Notes under the pieces: model-generated | What the model was told of the DNA's origin: nothing | Database searches by the model: none | Seen by the model: only the letters and a program-made list of their open reading frames with translations | Origin: JAABUE01 sp037440925 | Lineage (GTDB): Bacteria > Chloroflexota > Anaerolineae > Anaerolineales > Villigracilaceae | Reading direction: 5' to 3' | DNA length: 64,000 nt | Assembly: GCA_037440925.1 (NCBI GenBank) | Contig: JBBITF010000008.1 | Coordinates: 11,617 to 75,616, forward strand | Shown here: piece after piece, positions 49,127 through 57,886 of the stretch | How positions within the stretch are numbered: the first letter of the stretch is position 1 | How the letters are laid out: each line of letters begins with the position of its first letter | Translations under genes and position numbers: made by a program

Positions 49127-50245
49127 ATGTTTATGCCTCTCCCGCCGCCGATCTGGGTGGCAACCCCAAAAGAATTGCACGCCTGCCTCTTGTCCCTGGC
49201 TGATCAGGCCAGCGTCGCTGTAGACACCGAATCCAACAGCCTATACGCTTACCGCGAACAAGTTTGCCTGATTCAGTTTTCTACGTTGCAAGCCGATTAC
49301 CTGATAGACCCCTTGACGCTGGACGACCTCTCGCCCCTGGGTGAAGTGTTGGCCAACCCTGCCATCGAAAAGGTTTTTCATGCCGCCGAGTACGATTTGA
49401 TCTGTCTCAAGCGCGATTTTGGCTTTGAGGTGGTCAATCTCTTCGATACACGCTGGGCTTCGCGGCTGTTGGGGTATGCTGGCGATGGATTGGAGTATTT
49501 GCTTTCTGTAAAATTTGGCCTTCAGGTGGACAAGAAATATCAAAAAGCGAACTGGGCGCAGCGGCCGCTTTCCGCCGACCAAATCAACTACGCGCGTCTC
49601 GACACCCGTTACCTGCTCCCGTTAAAGGACATGCTCCAGGCTGAATTGGAGGCCCGCAACCTGGCGGGGCTGGCGCGTGAGGACTTCCAGCGCGCCTGTC
49701 GGGTAGAGATTCCCACCGGCCGGGCCGCCCTGTGGGAGCGAATGGGCAACAACCACACCTTTACTGCGCGCGAACTGACTCTCTTGAAAGAACTTTACGA
49801 GTGCCGCGAAAAGATTGCCCAGCAACTTGACCGCCCGCCTTTCAAAGTGTTGGGCGACCAGCAATTGTTCGACATGGCCCGCCTGCCGCCACAGCGCCCG
49901 GACGAATTGTTGAGTTTGGGCCTGAGTTACCGCCAGGTGACGCTCTGGGGCAAGGATATTTTGCAGGCTGTTCAAAGAGGGCAAGAAGCGCCCCTCGTGC
50001 GGCCTCAGCAGGCCCATCGTCCGAGCGAGGCGTATTTGTCTCGTTTGGAGGCGTTGAAGGGCTGGCGCAAGTCCGCTGCCCGCAGGATGGGCGTCGAGTC
50101 GGACGTCGTCTTGCCGCGCTGGTTGATGGAGACCTTGGCAGAGCGCGGCCCGCAGGATATGGAAAAACTGGCGGCGGCGATGGCCGACTCCCCCTGGCGT
50201 ATGGCGCATTTTGGCCCGCAAATCTTGAAGGTCATGAAAGGATGA
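49127..50245 (+). CDS. rnd: Ribonuclease D
   Basis: RNase D trims the 3' ends of tRNA precursors. The 372-residue protein has the DEDDy exonuclease residues in AVDTESNSLYAY (Asp and Glu), FHAAEYDLICL and YARLDTRYLLPL, followed by two HRDC-like helical domains. The last gene ends 4 nt before a beta-CASP nuclease gene, and a tRNA-Ser gene follows, so RNA-processing genes cluster here. ATG 49127 lacks a strong ribosome-binding site and starts 4 nt after the preceding stop. Confidence 0.92.
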   Translation: MFMPLPPPIWVATPKELHACLLSLADQASVAVDTESNSLYAYREQVCLIQFSTLQADYLIDPLTLDDLSPLGEVLANPAIEKVFHAAEYDLICLKRDFGFEVVNLFDTRWASRLLGYAGDGLEYLLSVKFGLQVDKKYQKANWAQRPLSADQINYARLDTRYLLPLKDMLQAELEARNLAGLAREDFQRACRVEIPTGRAALWERMGNNHTFTARELTLLKELYECREKIAQQLDRPPFKVLGDQQLFDMARLPPQRPDELLSLGLSYRQVTLWGKDILQAVQRGQEAPLVRPQQAHRPSEAYLSRLEALKGWRKSAARRMGVESDVVLPRWLMETLAERGPQDMEKLAAAMADSPWRMAHFGPQILKVMKG

Positions 50246-50249
50246 GAGC

Positions 50250-51644
50250 ATGAAAATCCATTTCCACGGCGCAGCCCAAACCGTGACCGGTTCGCAGCAT
50301 TTATTGGAAATCAACGGTTGCCGACTGCTGTTGGAGTGCGGCTTGTTCCAGGGACGACGCGCCGAGACCTATGCGCGAAATCGGTCTTTCCCGTTTCAGC
50401 CCGCCAAAGTGGATGCAGTGCTGCTTTCTCATGCGCACATTGATCACAGCGGCAATCTGCCCAACCTGGTGAAGCAGGGCTTTCGCGGCCCGATCTATGC
50501 TACCCGCGCCACAGTTGATCTGGCGGCATTGATGTTGGCCGATTCGGGCCATATCCAGGAGTCAGACGCGCTGTTTATCAATAAGCGCCACGCCCGCACA
50601 GGCGAGCCGCCGGTAGAGCCGCTGTACACGCAGGAAGACGCTGAGCGGGTGGCCGAATTCTTCCAGCCTGTAGAGTATGACCAGCCTTTTGAGCCAGCGC
50701 CAGGCGTAACGGTACGCATGGTGGAGGCCGGGCATATCCTGGGGTCAGCGGCGATGGCGCTCGACCTGGAGGAGAAGGGGCGCAAGGTGCGGCTGTGGTT
50801 TTCGGGCGATATCGGGCGGCGTAAATTACCTCTGCTGCGCGACCCCGTGTTGCCGCAGGACGCCGATTACTTGTTGATGGAATCAACCTATGGCGACAAG
50901 CCGCACCGCGACCCGCAAGCAGCCTATCTGGAATTCCGTGAGGTCGTGAAGCGCACGCTTGAGCGACAAGGAAAGGTCATCATTCCGGCCTTTGCGGTGG
51001 GGCGCACGCAGGAACTGGTGTATGACTTGCACCTGATGATGCATTCCAACGGCCTGCCCAAAGCGCCGGTCTATGTAGATAGCCCGCTGGCGGTCAACGC
51101 TTCGGATATTTTTCGCAAGCACCCTGAATGTTTCGATGAAGAGACGCGCGTTTTTACGCAAGATGGCAAACATCCGGCGCTGACCTTCGAGCAGTTAACC
51201 TACATTCGCTCGGTAGAAGAATCTAAGGCTCTCAACGAACGCAAGGAACCGATGATTATCATTTCGGCTTCGGGCATGGCAGAAACCGGGCGCATTTTGC
51301 ACCACTTACGCAACAACATCGAGAATCCGCGCAACACGGTTTGCATCGTCTCCTGGCAAGCGCCAGATACGCTGGGACGCCGACTGGCCGACCGCGAGAA
51401 ACGGGTGAAGATCTTCGGCGAGCCCTTCCATGTGCGCGCGGAGATCGCCACCATTGGCGGACTTTCAGCGCACGCCGGGCAGGATCTGTTGACTGAGTAT
51501 GCCCTGCGGCTCAAAGGTCAGGTCAAAGGCATCTTCCTGGTGCATGGCGAGCAAAAGTCTGCGATGGCTTTGAAGGAGAAACTGACCGAGCATGGTTTTT
51601 CACGGGTGTATTACCCGGAATTCAAGTCAAGCATAGAAATTTAA
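50250..51644 (+). CDS. Beta-CASP metallo-beta-lactamase nuclease
   Basis: A 464-residue member of the metallo-beta-lactamase/beta-CASP group that cuts RNA. Zinc motifs are SHAHIDHSGNLP near residue 55, AGHILGSAAM and the later FSGDIG; the beta-CASP cap includes ISASGMAETGRI and the C-terminal FLVHGEQKSAM. It lacks the KH domains of archaeal CPSF forms. Close to RNase D and tRNA-Ser it probably acts on RNA. AGAG precedes ATG 50250. Confidence 0.9.
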   Translation: MKIHFHGAAQTVTGSQHLLEINGCRLLLECGLFQGRRAETYARNRSFPFQPAKVDAVLLSHAHIDHSGNLPNLVKQGFRGPIYATRATVDLAALMLADSGHIQESDALFINKRHARTGEPPVEPLYTQEDAERVAEFFQPVEYDQPFEPAPGVTVRMVEAGHILGSAAMALDLEEKGRKVRLWFSGDIGRRKLPLLRDPVLPQDADYLLMESTYGDKPHRDPQAAYLEFREVVKRTLERQGKVIIPAFAVGRTQELVYDLHLMMHSNGLPKAPVYVDSPLAVNASDIFRKHPECFDEETRVFTQDGKHPALTFEQLTYIRSVEESKALNERKEPMIIISASGMAETGRILHHLRNNIENPRNTVCIVSWQAPDTLGRRLADREKRVKIFGEPFHVRAEIATIGGLSAHAGQDLLTEYALRLKGQVKGIFLVHGEQKSAMALKEKLTEHGFSRVYYPEFKSSIEI

Positions 51645-51646
51645 GG

Positions 51647-51652
51647 TATAAT
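51647..51652 (+). promoter_or_regulatory. TATAAT -10 box for tRNA-Ser
   Basis: A perfect TATAAT begins 2 nt after the TAA of the nuclease gene and ends 14 nt before the mature tRNA, giving a 5' leader of about 7 nt. Confidence 0.55.
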
Positions 51653-51666
51653 CCCGCCCGCACACT

Positions 51667-51754
51667 GGAGAGGTGCCGGAGTGGTTGAACGGGGCGGTCT
51701 CGAAAACCGCTGTGGTCCTTGTGGCCACCGAGGGTTCGAATCCCTCCCTCTCCG
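51667..51754 (+). tRNA. tRNA-Ser (CGA)
   Basis: The 88-nt sequence folds as a class II tRNA. The acceptor GGAGAGG (51667-51673) pairs with CCTCTCC (51747-51753) and the discriminator is G, as in serine tRNAs. The anticodon stem GCGGT/ACCGC holds the loop CTCGAAA with anticodon CGA. A long variable arm (TGGTCC...GGCCAC) and a T arm with GGTTCGAATCC follow. CCA is not encoded. It is not tRNA-Sec, which would read UCA. Confidence 0.96.
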
Positions 51755-51760
51755 CTAAAA

Positions 51761-51785
51761 GCGTACCCGCAAGGGTACGCTTTTT
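51761..51785 (+). terminator. Intrinsic terminator of tRNA-Ser
   Basis: GCGTACCC (51761-51768) pairs perfectly with GGGTACGC (51773-51780) around GCAA, followed by TTTTT. It starts 7 nt after the tRNA. Confidence 0.92.
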
Positions 51786-51855
51786 CGGAAAAAGACCCTA
51801 AAGATTTCCTTTGCTTTTACATTGGTCGGCTACGTCGCTGGGGCGCGCGAGCGCA

Positions 51856-52764
51856 TCACGAGGCTGCCATCCGAACCTTGTTCCAATAGCGGTACAACCC
51901 ATCTGCTGACATCCCCAACGGATTCGCCATCTCGAAGGTGAGGATGCTTTCCTCGCTCAATCCCATCGTGTGTGCCTGTTCGTTCATCCATTCTGTAAAC
52001 ATACGGCGCAAGTCTTCGATGGCATAACCGTTTGGCATCACTCTTTCTAGCCAGCGGGCGGCCTCGTTCAAGTTTTTGTCCACTTCGGCCAGGTGCCATT
52101 TTGCGTCATCGAAGATGCCAAAATGCGTGGGGGCGATGCGCTTGAAGCGTAATCTTTGCAGTCGAGCGATGGTCTCATGCCAGCGCTCCAGATGCAATTC
52201 TGGGGGCGGCATGGGGACGCGCAGGTAGGGGTAATTGGGCATGCGCACTCCGCCAACATCGCCTGAGAAACACACATCTTCGAAAAGATAAGCGATGTGA
52301 TGCTCGGCATGACCCGGTGTGTGCAGACAGAGAAAGCGCAGATTGCCGATTTCGATTTCCTCCGCGTCTTGCACGACCCTCAGGCTGCTCGGCGGAAGCG
52401 GGAGGAATTCTCCCCACAGCGTGTCCATCGCCTCGCCGTAAATGCGCGCTGCGCTTGCCAGTAATTTCTCTGGGTTTTCCAGGTGCGGCGCCCCGGCTGG
52501 ATGGACGACGACTTGCGCGCCTTGCCGTGCCAGATGACCAGACGCTCCGGCGTGATCCAGGTGAATGTGCGTCACCAGGACATGCGTCACGTCGCGCAGG
52601 GAATAGCCCAGGGCGGCCAGAGCAGTTTGAAGTCCGGGAAGAGTCGAGGCGGGCCCGCATTCGACCAGCGCGATGCCGTCGGCGTGCGGAATGCCATAGG
52701 CGGCAATTGCTTGCTTGCGTCCTTGAAAATTCAAGTCAAGTGGGATAACAGAGGTCTTTGCCAT
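51856..52764 (-). CDS. Metallo-beta-lactamase-fold hydrolase
   Basis: A 302-residue MBL-fold hydrolase. The zinc motif is VTHIHLDHAGASGHL, with later HTPGHAEHHIAYL and FSGDVGGVRMP; the C-terminus is helical (about 210-302). The family hydrolyses thioesters, lactones or similar; this member has the extra helical domain of glyoxalase-II or lactonase-like forms. ATG 52764 is preceded by AGGAGA. Its 5' end overlaps the DUF58 gene by 34 nt, so it is likely cotranscribed with MoxR and DUF58. Confidence 0.85.
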   Translation of the reverse strand: MAKTSVIPLDLNFQGRKQAIAAYGIPHADGIALVECGPASTLPGLQTALAALGYSLRDVTHVLVTHIHLDHAGASGHLARQGAQVVVHPAGAPHLENPEKLLASAARIYGEAMDTLWGEFLPLPPSSLRVVQDAEEIEIGNLRFLCLHTPGHAEHHIAYLFEDVCFSGDVGGVRMPNYPYLRVPMPPPELHLERWHETIARLQRLRFKRIAPTHFGIFDDAKWHLAEVDKNLNEAARWLERVMPNGYAIEDLRRMFTEWMNEQAHTMGLSEESILTFEMANPLGMSADGLYRYWNKVRMAAS

Positions 52765-54044
52765 ACGTTCTCCTGTGCGAAAAGATGTGCAGATGCGGCA
52801 GAAAGTTCTACTGAAAGATTGGCGCCGCAATAGATTCGGCAGACGGGTATGTTGCGTTCCAACAACGAGGTGTACAATGTTTCGCTTCCCCTGTATCCGC
52901 CAAATGACTCGGCCATCAGCAAAATGACAACCGGCTGCAATTTGCGCCTTTGAAGGTCATCTACTGCTGCCAGCAGGGTGGGGAAGACGGTCGGCGTAAT
53001 CAGAATGGCGCTGCTGCCTTGAGGCAATTGCCCGGCCTGCGCTGCCAGCAGAGCGGCTATTGAGAGTTCGCTTTCGGCTTCGAGAAAGGCCAGCGTCTCG
53101 AGAAGTTTTCCCTCTTGACGCACGCTGCGCTCGGCCGGGATGACCGTCAGGGCGCGCCCGGCTGTCACCAGGCCCACAGCGCGCCGCTGAGCCAGGAAAT
53201 AATGTGCTAAAGAGGCCGAAATGCTGATAGCGTATTCCAACGTGGAAGGCGGCAACTCGAAGTGTGGACGTTTCCCAAACATCCATGCGCCGCTGGGAAG
53301 AGGAGGCTCATAAGGCTTCTGCGCATGGATGCTAGATTGGGCATCTAGAAAAAGCCAGACTTCGGCTTGCGGGTCTTGCTCGAATTCTTTGACAATGAGC
53401 CGGCCGCGCCGCATGGTACTGGGCCAGTGAATGCGTTTCATGGGGTCGCCTGGCGCATACTCACGGACGCCCGCAGCGTGAGGCGTGACATCCAGCGCCT
53501 TGCGGCGAATGATCTGTCCGCCTGGCAGCAAGCCTGGTGGAGAGATGAACGAAGCGATTTTGTATATCATCGGCAAAACTACCAGCACGTCTTGGGCGGG
53601 GATGACCTTTTCGACACGGAACAGACCGAAAGGGTCGCCGGAGATCAAGCGAGTAGGCCCCAGCCTGAAGCCGCCGCGCTGAGTCAGCCAGGTGCGGGCG
53701 ATATACGTGCGTTTTTGTCGGCCTCCTACCAGGGTCAACAAACGGGAACCGGCCGCCGCGGGCAAATTGGTTTCGTTGAACAGTTCGATCCATAATTTGC
53801 CTAGTTTGGCTTGATTGGACAGTTCGAAATGCTCCTCGAACACGTCGCCCACGCTGGCGCGCAGAGAACGAGCGCGCCTCGCCACGTTCAAGCCGCGCAG
53901 GGACAGTTTTGCCCACAGCCAGGAGCCGCCCCATAGGAACAAGCCTAAATACAATAGCCGGGCATAAATTTCGCCCGCGCCAACGATGACGCCTGCCGCG
54001 CCACACAGCACCAGAAGAAACGCCAGAAGGCGGCCGCTTTTCAT
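52731..54044 (-). CDS. DUF58 domain protein
   Basis: A 437-residue membrane-associated protein with an N-terminal hydrophobic stretch (about 7-40) and the DUF58 motif VREYAPGDPMKRIHWPSTMRR, followed by a von Willebrand-like region with PQAEVWLFLDAQSS. DUF58 proteins pair with MoxR AAA+ ATPases; here the MoxR gene overlaps it by 4 nt. Function is usually chaperone-like assembly of surface or metal-centre proteins. Length is typical. Confidence 0.9.
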   Translation of the reverse strand: MKSGRLLAFLLVLCGAAGVIVGAGEIYARLLYLGLFLWGGSWLWAKLSLRGLNVARRARSLRASVGDVFEEHFELSNQAKLGKLWIELFNETNLPAAAGSRLLTLVGGRQKRTYIARTWLTQRGGFRLGPTRLISGDPFGLFRVEKVIPAQDVLVVLPMIYKIASFISPPGLLPGGQIIRRKALDVTPHAAGVREYAPGDPMKRIHWPSTMRRGRLIVKEFEQDPQAEVWLFLDAQSSIHAQKPYEPPLPSGAWMFGKRPHFELPPSTLEYAISISASLAHYFLAQRRAVGLVTAGRALTVIPAERSVRQEGKLLETLAFLEAESELSIAALLAAQAGQLPQGSSAILITPTVFPTLLAAVDDLQRRKLQPVVILLMAESFGGYRGSETLYTSLLERNIPVCRIYCGANLSVELSAASAHLFAQENVWQRPLLSHLT

Positions 54045-55009
54045 TCTTTTGGATCCATAGAGGCGCGGTAATCGCCGCCGGGAGCAGGTACGTCTTCGAT
54101 GATTTCTCGCACAATACGCTCGACGCTGACCTCGCGCAAACGCGCCGCCGTCCCAACGATGATACGATGCGCCAGCACAGGCACGGCCAGGGCCTGCACA
54201 TCATCTGGCAAGACATAATCGCGCCCAAACAAGGCGGCGCGCGCCTGCGCCGTGCGAAACAATGCCAAACTGCCACGCGGGCTAACGCCCAAGTATACGT
54301 CGTTGCTTTGACGGGTGCGGCTGACTAGGTCAACGATATAGCGTCTCAAGATGGGCGACACGAAGACCCGCTTGACGCCCTCGGCTGCCTCCAACACCTC
54401 TTGAGAACTGGCAACTGCCTGCAAATCTTCAAGGGGATGCCGAAATTGCTGGTCTTCCAGGATGCGCATCTCTTCCTTATGACCTGGATAGCCCAGACGG
54501 ACGCGCATCAAGAAACGATCCAGTTGCGCTTCGGGCAAGGGAAACGTTCCTTCATACTCGATGGGGTTTTGCGTTGCCAGCACCATGAACGGCTTGGGCA
54601 AGACATGAGTCACGCCGTCTACGGTCACCTGATGCTCTTCCATTGCCTCCAAAAGGGCGGCTTGCGTTTTAGGAGTAGCGCGGTTGATTTCATCGGCTAG
54701 AACGATTTGCCCCATGATAGGCCCGGCGCGGAACTCGAAAGCGCGCTTTTTTTGATTGAAGATGGACATGCCGGTCACATCGCTGGGAAGCATGTCTGGC
54801 GTAAATTGAATGCGATTGAAAGAACAATCTAACGAGCGGGCCAAACTGCGCGCCAGGATGGTTTTTCCCACCCCTGGAACATCTTCAATCAAGATGTGTC
54901 CCTGGCACAACAAACCAATGACAATCCATTCGATAGACTGGCGTTTCCCTACCACTACTTTTTCAAGATTCTCAATGACCCGCTTCCCAAACGCTTGGAC
55001 ATCAGCCAT
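54041..55009 (-). CDS. MoxR-family AAA+ ATPase
   Basis: A 322-residue AAA+ ATPase. The Walker A loop is DVPGVGKTILARSLA, Walker B LADEINRATPKTQAALLEAMEE, and sensor 1 ATQNPIEYEGTFPLPEAQ, all MoxR hallmarks. It works with the DUF58 protein encoded downstream. I chose ATG 55009 because AAGGATG is present and upstream sequence looks like a REP-type repeat, not protein. It is divergent from the DUF2089 cassette. Confidence 0.93.
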   Translation of the reverse strand: MADVQAFGKRVIENLEKVVVGKRQSIEWIVIGLLCQGHILIEDVPGVGKTILARSLARSLDCSFNRIQFTPDMLPSDVTGMSIFNQKKRAFEFRAGPIMGQIVLADEINRATPKTQAALLEAMEEHQVTVDGVTHVLPKPFMVLATQNPIEYEGTFPLPEAQLDRFLMRVRLGYPGHKEEMRILEDQQFRHPLEDLQAVASSQEVLEAAEGVKRVFVSPILRRYIVDLVSRTRQSNDVYLGVSPRGSLALFRTAQARAALFGRDYVLPDDVQALAVPVLAHRIIVGTAARLREVSVERIVREIIEDVPAPGGDYRASMDPKE

Positions 55010-55039
55010 GCTATCATCCTTTCCAACGAATTTCTCTCG

Positions 55040-55090
55040 GCTTTCACCCTGGCTCTTTCCCCTCTCTCGCTGGGATCTCCCTTCGACGAT
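55040..55090 (-). repeat. Degenerate REP-like sequence upstream of moxR
   Basis: Read on the minus strand it contains GAGAGAGGGGAAAGAGCC and GGGTGAAAG, resembling the common REP-type text and sharing GAGAGGGGAAAG with the palindrome in the hydantoinase gene. Part of the untranslated region between moxR and its promoter. Confidence 0.35.
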
Positions 55091-55271
55091 GAAAGGAGGA
55101 GGGCGGGTGGTAGGTACGATTGTAAGGGGAATTGCCGGAATGGGCAAGTGAAACCGACCATGCTCGATATGCTTTGCGGGATTGCTCAACCTGGCAAAAG
55201 GGGCAATTGTCTTCCAAGCCCGCCCAGGTAAATTATAGCCAAACGCAGAGTTTGATAATATTGATTTTAAC

Positions 55272-55299
55272 TTGACATAGTTTATTTTATTGCTATAAT
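55272..55299 (+). promoter_or_regulatory. Consensus promoter of the DUF2089 cassette
   Basis: A perfect TTGACA at 55272-55277 and perfect TATAAT at 55294-55299 are 16 nt apart in an A/T-rich region. It is the best match to the vegetative sigma consensus in the window. It lies 58 nt before the GTG at 55357, leaving a ~50-nt leader with GGAGG. Confidence 0.85.
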
Positions 55300-55356
55300 G
55301 ATATTGAGATTTTCAATTTTTTGTGAAATATTTCTTAAGTTTGTTGGAGGTCTGTT

Positions 55357-55740
55357 GTGTATCCTGCGCTTAGCCATTGCCCGGTTTGCAAAACCGAATT
55401 GGTGGTCACTCGCTTGCATTGCCCCTCCTGCGATACCACGATAGAAGGGCGCTTTGCAGCCAGCCATTTTGCCAACTTGACGGCAGAACAGTTAGACTTC
55501 ATTGTGACATTTGTCCGTAATGAAGGCAAACTGAACCGTATGGAAGATGAACTGGGGCTGTCGTATCCCACCATCCGCAATCGCTTGTACGAGGTCATCC
55601 GTGCGCTTGGCTTCGAGCCTGGCAAAGAAGAGACGCCGGCCATCAGCCCACAAGAGCGCAGCCGTATTTTGGAAGACCTGGACGCAGGCAAAATCAACGC
55701 CGAGACGGCCATGCGCTTATTGCGCGGCGAGGAGGAATGA
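55357..55740 (+). CDS. DUF2089 family protein (zinc ribbon plus HTH)
   Basis: A 127-residue likely DNA-binding protein. Cysteines CPVC (8-11) and CPSC (22-25) form a zinc ribbon, and residues about 42-86 a helix-turn-helix of the sigma-70 region 4 style (LTAEQLDFIVTFVRNEG; LGLSYPTIRNRL). The C-terminus from 97 (SPQERSRILEDLDAGKI) is the helical module shared by all four proteins of this run. GTG 55357 has GGAGG 6 nt ahead. It may regulate the cassette, which follows by 1 nt. Confidence 0.87.
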   Translation: MYPALSHCPVCKTELVVTRLHCPSCDTTIEGRFAASHFANLTAEQLDFIVTFVRNEGKLNRMEDELGLSYPTIRNRLYEVIRALGFEPGKEETPAISPQERSRILEDLDAGKINAETAMRLLRGEEE

Positions 55741-55741
55741 T

Positions 55742-56848
55742 ATGTCTATCCGTATACCGGTTGGCGTTTCTCCGCGCATCAAGATTGGAACTGTGGAGGG
55801 CGATTTGCGTCTGGTCGGCTGGGAGGCCGAAGAAATCTTGCTCAAAGTGGACGCCGACGCTCTGTCTTTGCAGCAAGACGAGCAACTCATCGCCATCTCT
55901 GCTTCAACAGACCTCTCGTTGAACGTTCCTAAGAATGCCAGCGTGCAAGTCCAAACTGTGGATGGCGATATGTCGGTGCGTGGATTGACCGGCTCGCTGG
56001 AAGTGGAGGTGGTCAACGGGGATGCGTCTCTGCGCGATATGGGCAGCGTGACTCTGGGCGCGGTCGAATCGGACTTCAGCCTGCGAGGCGCCAAAGGAGA
56101 TGTCTTTGTCCGCAGCGTGGGAGGCGACGCCTCTTTGCGCGAGGTAGGGGGCAGCCTGCGCCTTGATTCGGTCTCAGACGATTTATCGGTGCGCGCGGTG
56201 GGCGGGGGAGTGAAAGTGGACGTGGATGAGGATGTGATCGTCCACTTGAATCCTCGCCCTGGGCAAGAATACGCCATTACCGCTGGCGATGATATCTTGC
56301 TCGTTCTGCCGGCGGAGGCCAACGTTACCCTTGCCATTCAAGCCGATGACATCAACATAGACTGGCCTGGCATTTCGACCCAGGAGGGCGGTTCGCGCGT
56401 AGTGACGCTAGGAAATGGCGCTGCGCGCATAGCATTAGACGCCGGCGGCGATGTGGTGGTGACCAATCGGCCAGATGCAGCCGAATCGGCTGATGAGTAT
56501 GGCAACTTTGCGGGCATGATGTTCGATTGGGATGCCTGGGGCCGCGAAGTCGGTGAGCATTGGGGTAACTTGGGGCGCAGCATGGGGGAACGCATTTCCC
56601 AGCGCGCTCAGGAAGCGGCTCGCCGTGTGGAACGTAAGGTAGAAGCCATGGCCAGGCAAAAGGAGAGGCAGGGACGCCACATGCACGCTGCCCGCTGGAA
56701 GTGGGATTTTCCGGCCGGCAAGCCCCCCAAACCTGCCGCGCCCGTTTCCGAGGAAGAGCGGATGATGATTTTGAAAATGTTGGCAGACAAGAAGATTACC
56801 GCCGAGGAAGCCGAAAGGCTGTTGGCTGCAATAGAGGGAGGCCGCTGA
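55742..56848 (+). CDS. YvlB/LiaX-like DUF4097 protein
   Basis: A 368-residue protein with a long beta-solenoid-like N-terminal part made of short repeated strands (VDGDMSVRGL, VNGDASLRDM, VESDFSLRGA, VGGDASLREV), then a charged helical linker and, at about 338-366, the module SEEERMMILKMLADKKITAEEAERLL. DUF4097 proteins are known from envelope-stress systems such as LiaX of enterococci. It lacks a signal peptide. The start ATG 55742 follows GAGGAATG after the preceding stop. Confidence 0.84.
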   Translation: MSIRIPVGVSPRIKIGTVEGDLRLVGWEAEEILLKVDADALSLQQDEQLIAISASTDLSLNVPKNASVQVQTVDGDMSVRGLTGSLEVEVVNGDASLRDMGSVTLGAVESDFSLRGAKGDVFVRSVGGDASLREVGGSLRLDSVSDDLSVRAVGGGVKVDVDEDVIVHLNPRPGQEYAITAGDDILLVLPAEANVTLAIQADDINIDWPGISTQEGGSRVVTLGNGAARIALDAGGDVVVTNRPDAAESADEYGNFAGMMFDWDAWGREVGEHWGNLGRSMGERISQRAQEAARRVERKVEAMARQKERQGRHMHAARWKWDFPAGKPPKPAAPVSEEERMMILKMLADKKITAEEAERLLAAIEGGR

Positions 56849-57480
56849 TGTCTTCTGAAGAACGGAAGATAATTTTGAAGATGGTAGAAGAGAACAAAAT
56901 CACAGCCCAGCAAGCCGCGCAATTGTTGAAAGCGCTGGACGAGCCATTCACTGCCGCTGAAATGAACGCTCTGGACACGGAGATGCCATTCGAAGAGAAG
57001 TCAGATTCAGGGTCGGTGTGGGACCAGGTTGAGTTTGAACAGGTCAGAGCGCGGGCGCGGCGTTTTGCGTCCATCCCGTTGTGGCTGGGCATCTTGATCA
57101 CGCTGTTGTCTGCTTATGGGTTGTTTGCTCTGGTGCAGAGGTCGAGTTACGGTTTTTGGTTTGTCTGCGCCTGGCTGTCTCTGCTCTTTGGAACGTTTTT
57201 GGCGGCGCTTTCGTCGGCTGGCCTAAACACGCGCTGGCTGTACGTCAATGTTGACCAGCGCACAGGCCAGTGGCCGGCGCATATCACTTTGGGCTTTCCA
57301 TTGCCGTTGGGTCTGGCATCTTGGTTGTTGCGAAATTTTGGACACTATCTACGCGGTATGGAACGCAGGCGTGTGGAAGAGATGTTATCCCTGTTGGCTG
57401 CTGCCAATGTCCGCGAGCCGCTCATTGTGAATGTTGACGAAGGAGAAAGTGGAGAGCGCGTGCAAGTTTATATTGGGTAA
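56848..57480 (+). CDS. Membrane protein with SHOCT-like N-terminal module
   Basis: A 210-residue protein. Residues 2-33 (SSEERKIILKMVEENKITAQQAAQLL) are the shared helical module. After an acidic linker come two membrane helices (about 78-98 and 103-125), then a soluble region with GFPLPLGLASWLLRNF and a C-terminus ending NVDEGESGERVQVYIG. The start ATG 56848 overlaps the previous stop (TGATG). I do not recognise a named family beyond the module. Confidence 0.8.
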   Translation: MSSEERKIILKMVEENKITAQQAAQLLKALDEPFTAAEMNALDTEMPFEEKSDSGSVWDQVEFEQVRARARRFASIPLWLGILITLLSAYGLFALVQRSSYGFWFVCAWLSLLFGTFLAALSSAGLNTRWLYVNVDQRTGQWPAHITLGFPLPLGLASWLLRNFGHYLRGMERRRVEEMLSLLAAANVREPLIVNVDEGESGERVQVYIG

Positions 57481-57492
57481 TGGAGGTTCGAT

Positions 57493-57873
57493 ATGGCAAG
57501 CGTCGAAGAGCGCATGAAAATCTTGAAGATGATCGAGGAAGGTAAAATCAGCGCCGAAGAGGGCGCTAAACTGTTAAGCGCGTTGAGCGAGGGACGCACG
57601 GCGGGAGGGCCGGCCGCGCCGCGCGGAGTCAATGCCGGGCGCATGTTGCGCATTCGCGTGACGGATGTTGCCAGCGGACGCTCAAAGGCCTCGGTGCAGA
57701 TTCCTTTAGCGCTAGTGGATGCCGGCATGAAGATTGGCGCTCATTTTGCGCCCGAAGTAGAAGGGGTGGATATGTCCAATGTCATAGACGCGCTGCGTTC
57801 TGGCGTGACCGGCAAAATCATTGACGTGATAGACGAGGAAGACGGCGAACACGTGGAGATTTTTGTGGAGTAA
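57493..57873 (+). CDS. Small protein with SHOCT-like N-terminal module
   Basis: A 126-residue soluble protein. Residues 2-35 (ASVEERMKILKMIEEGKISAEEGAKLL) repeat the module found in the three genes upstream, followed by a beta-rich domain with RMLRIRVTDVASGRSKASV and VIDEEDGEHVEIFVE that resembles part of the DUF4097-type proteins. It has GGAGG before ATG 57493. It ends 13 nt before a convergent gene. Confidence 0.83.
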   Translation: MASVEERMKILKMIEEGKISAEEGAKLLSALSEGRTAGGPAAPRGVNAGRMLRIRVTDVASGRSKASVQIPLALVDAGMKIGAHFAPEVEGVDMSNVIDALRSGVTGKIIDVIDEEDGEHVEIFVE

Positions 57874-57886
57874 GAACAGGGTTGGA

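Noticed and set aside
51667..51754. tRNA-Sec as the class II tRNA
   Set aside because: The anticodon is CGA and the acceptor stem has 7 pairs; selenocysteine tRNA reads UCA and has a longer acceptor stem.
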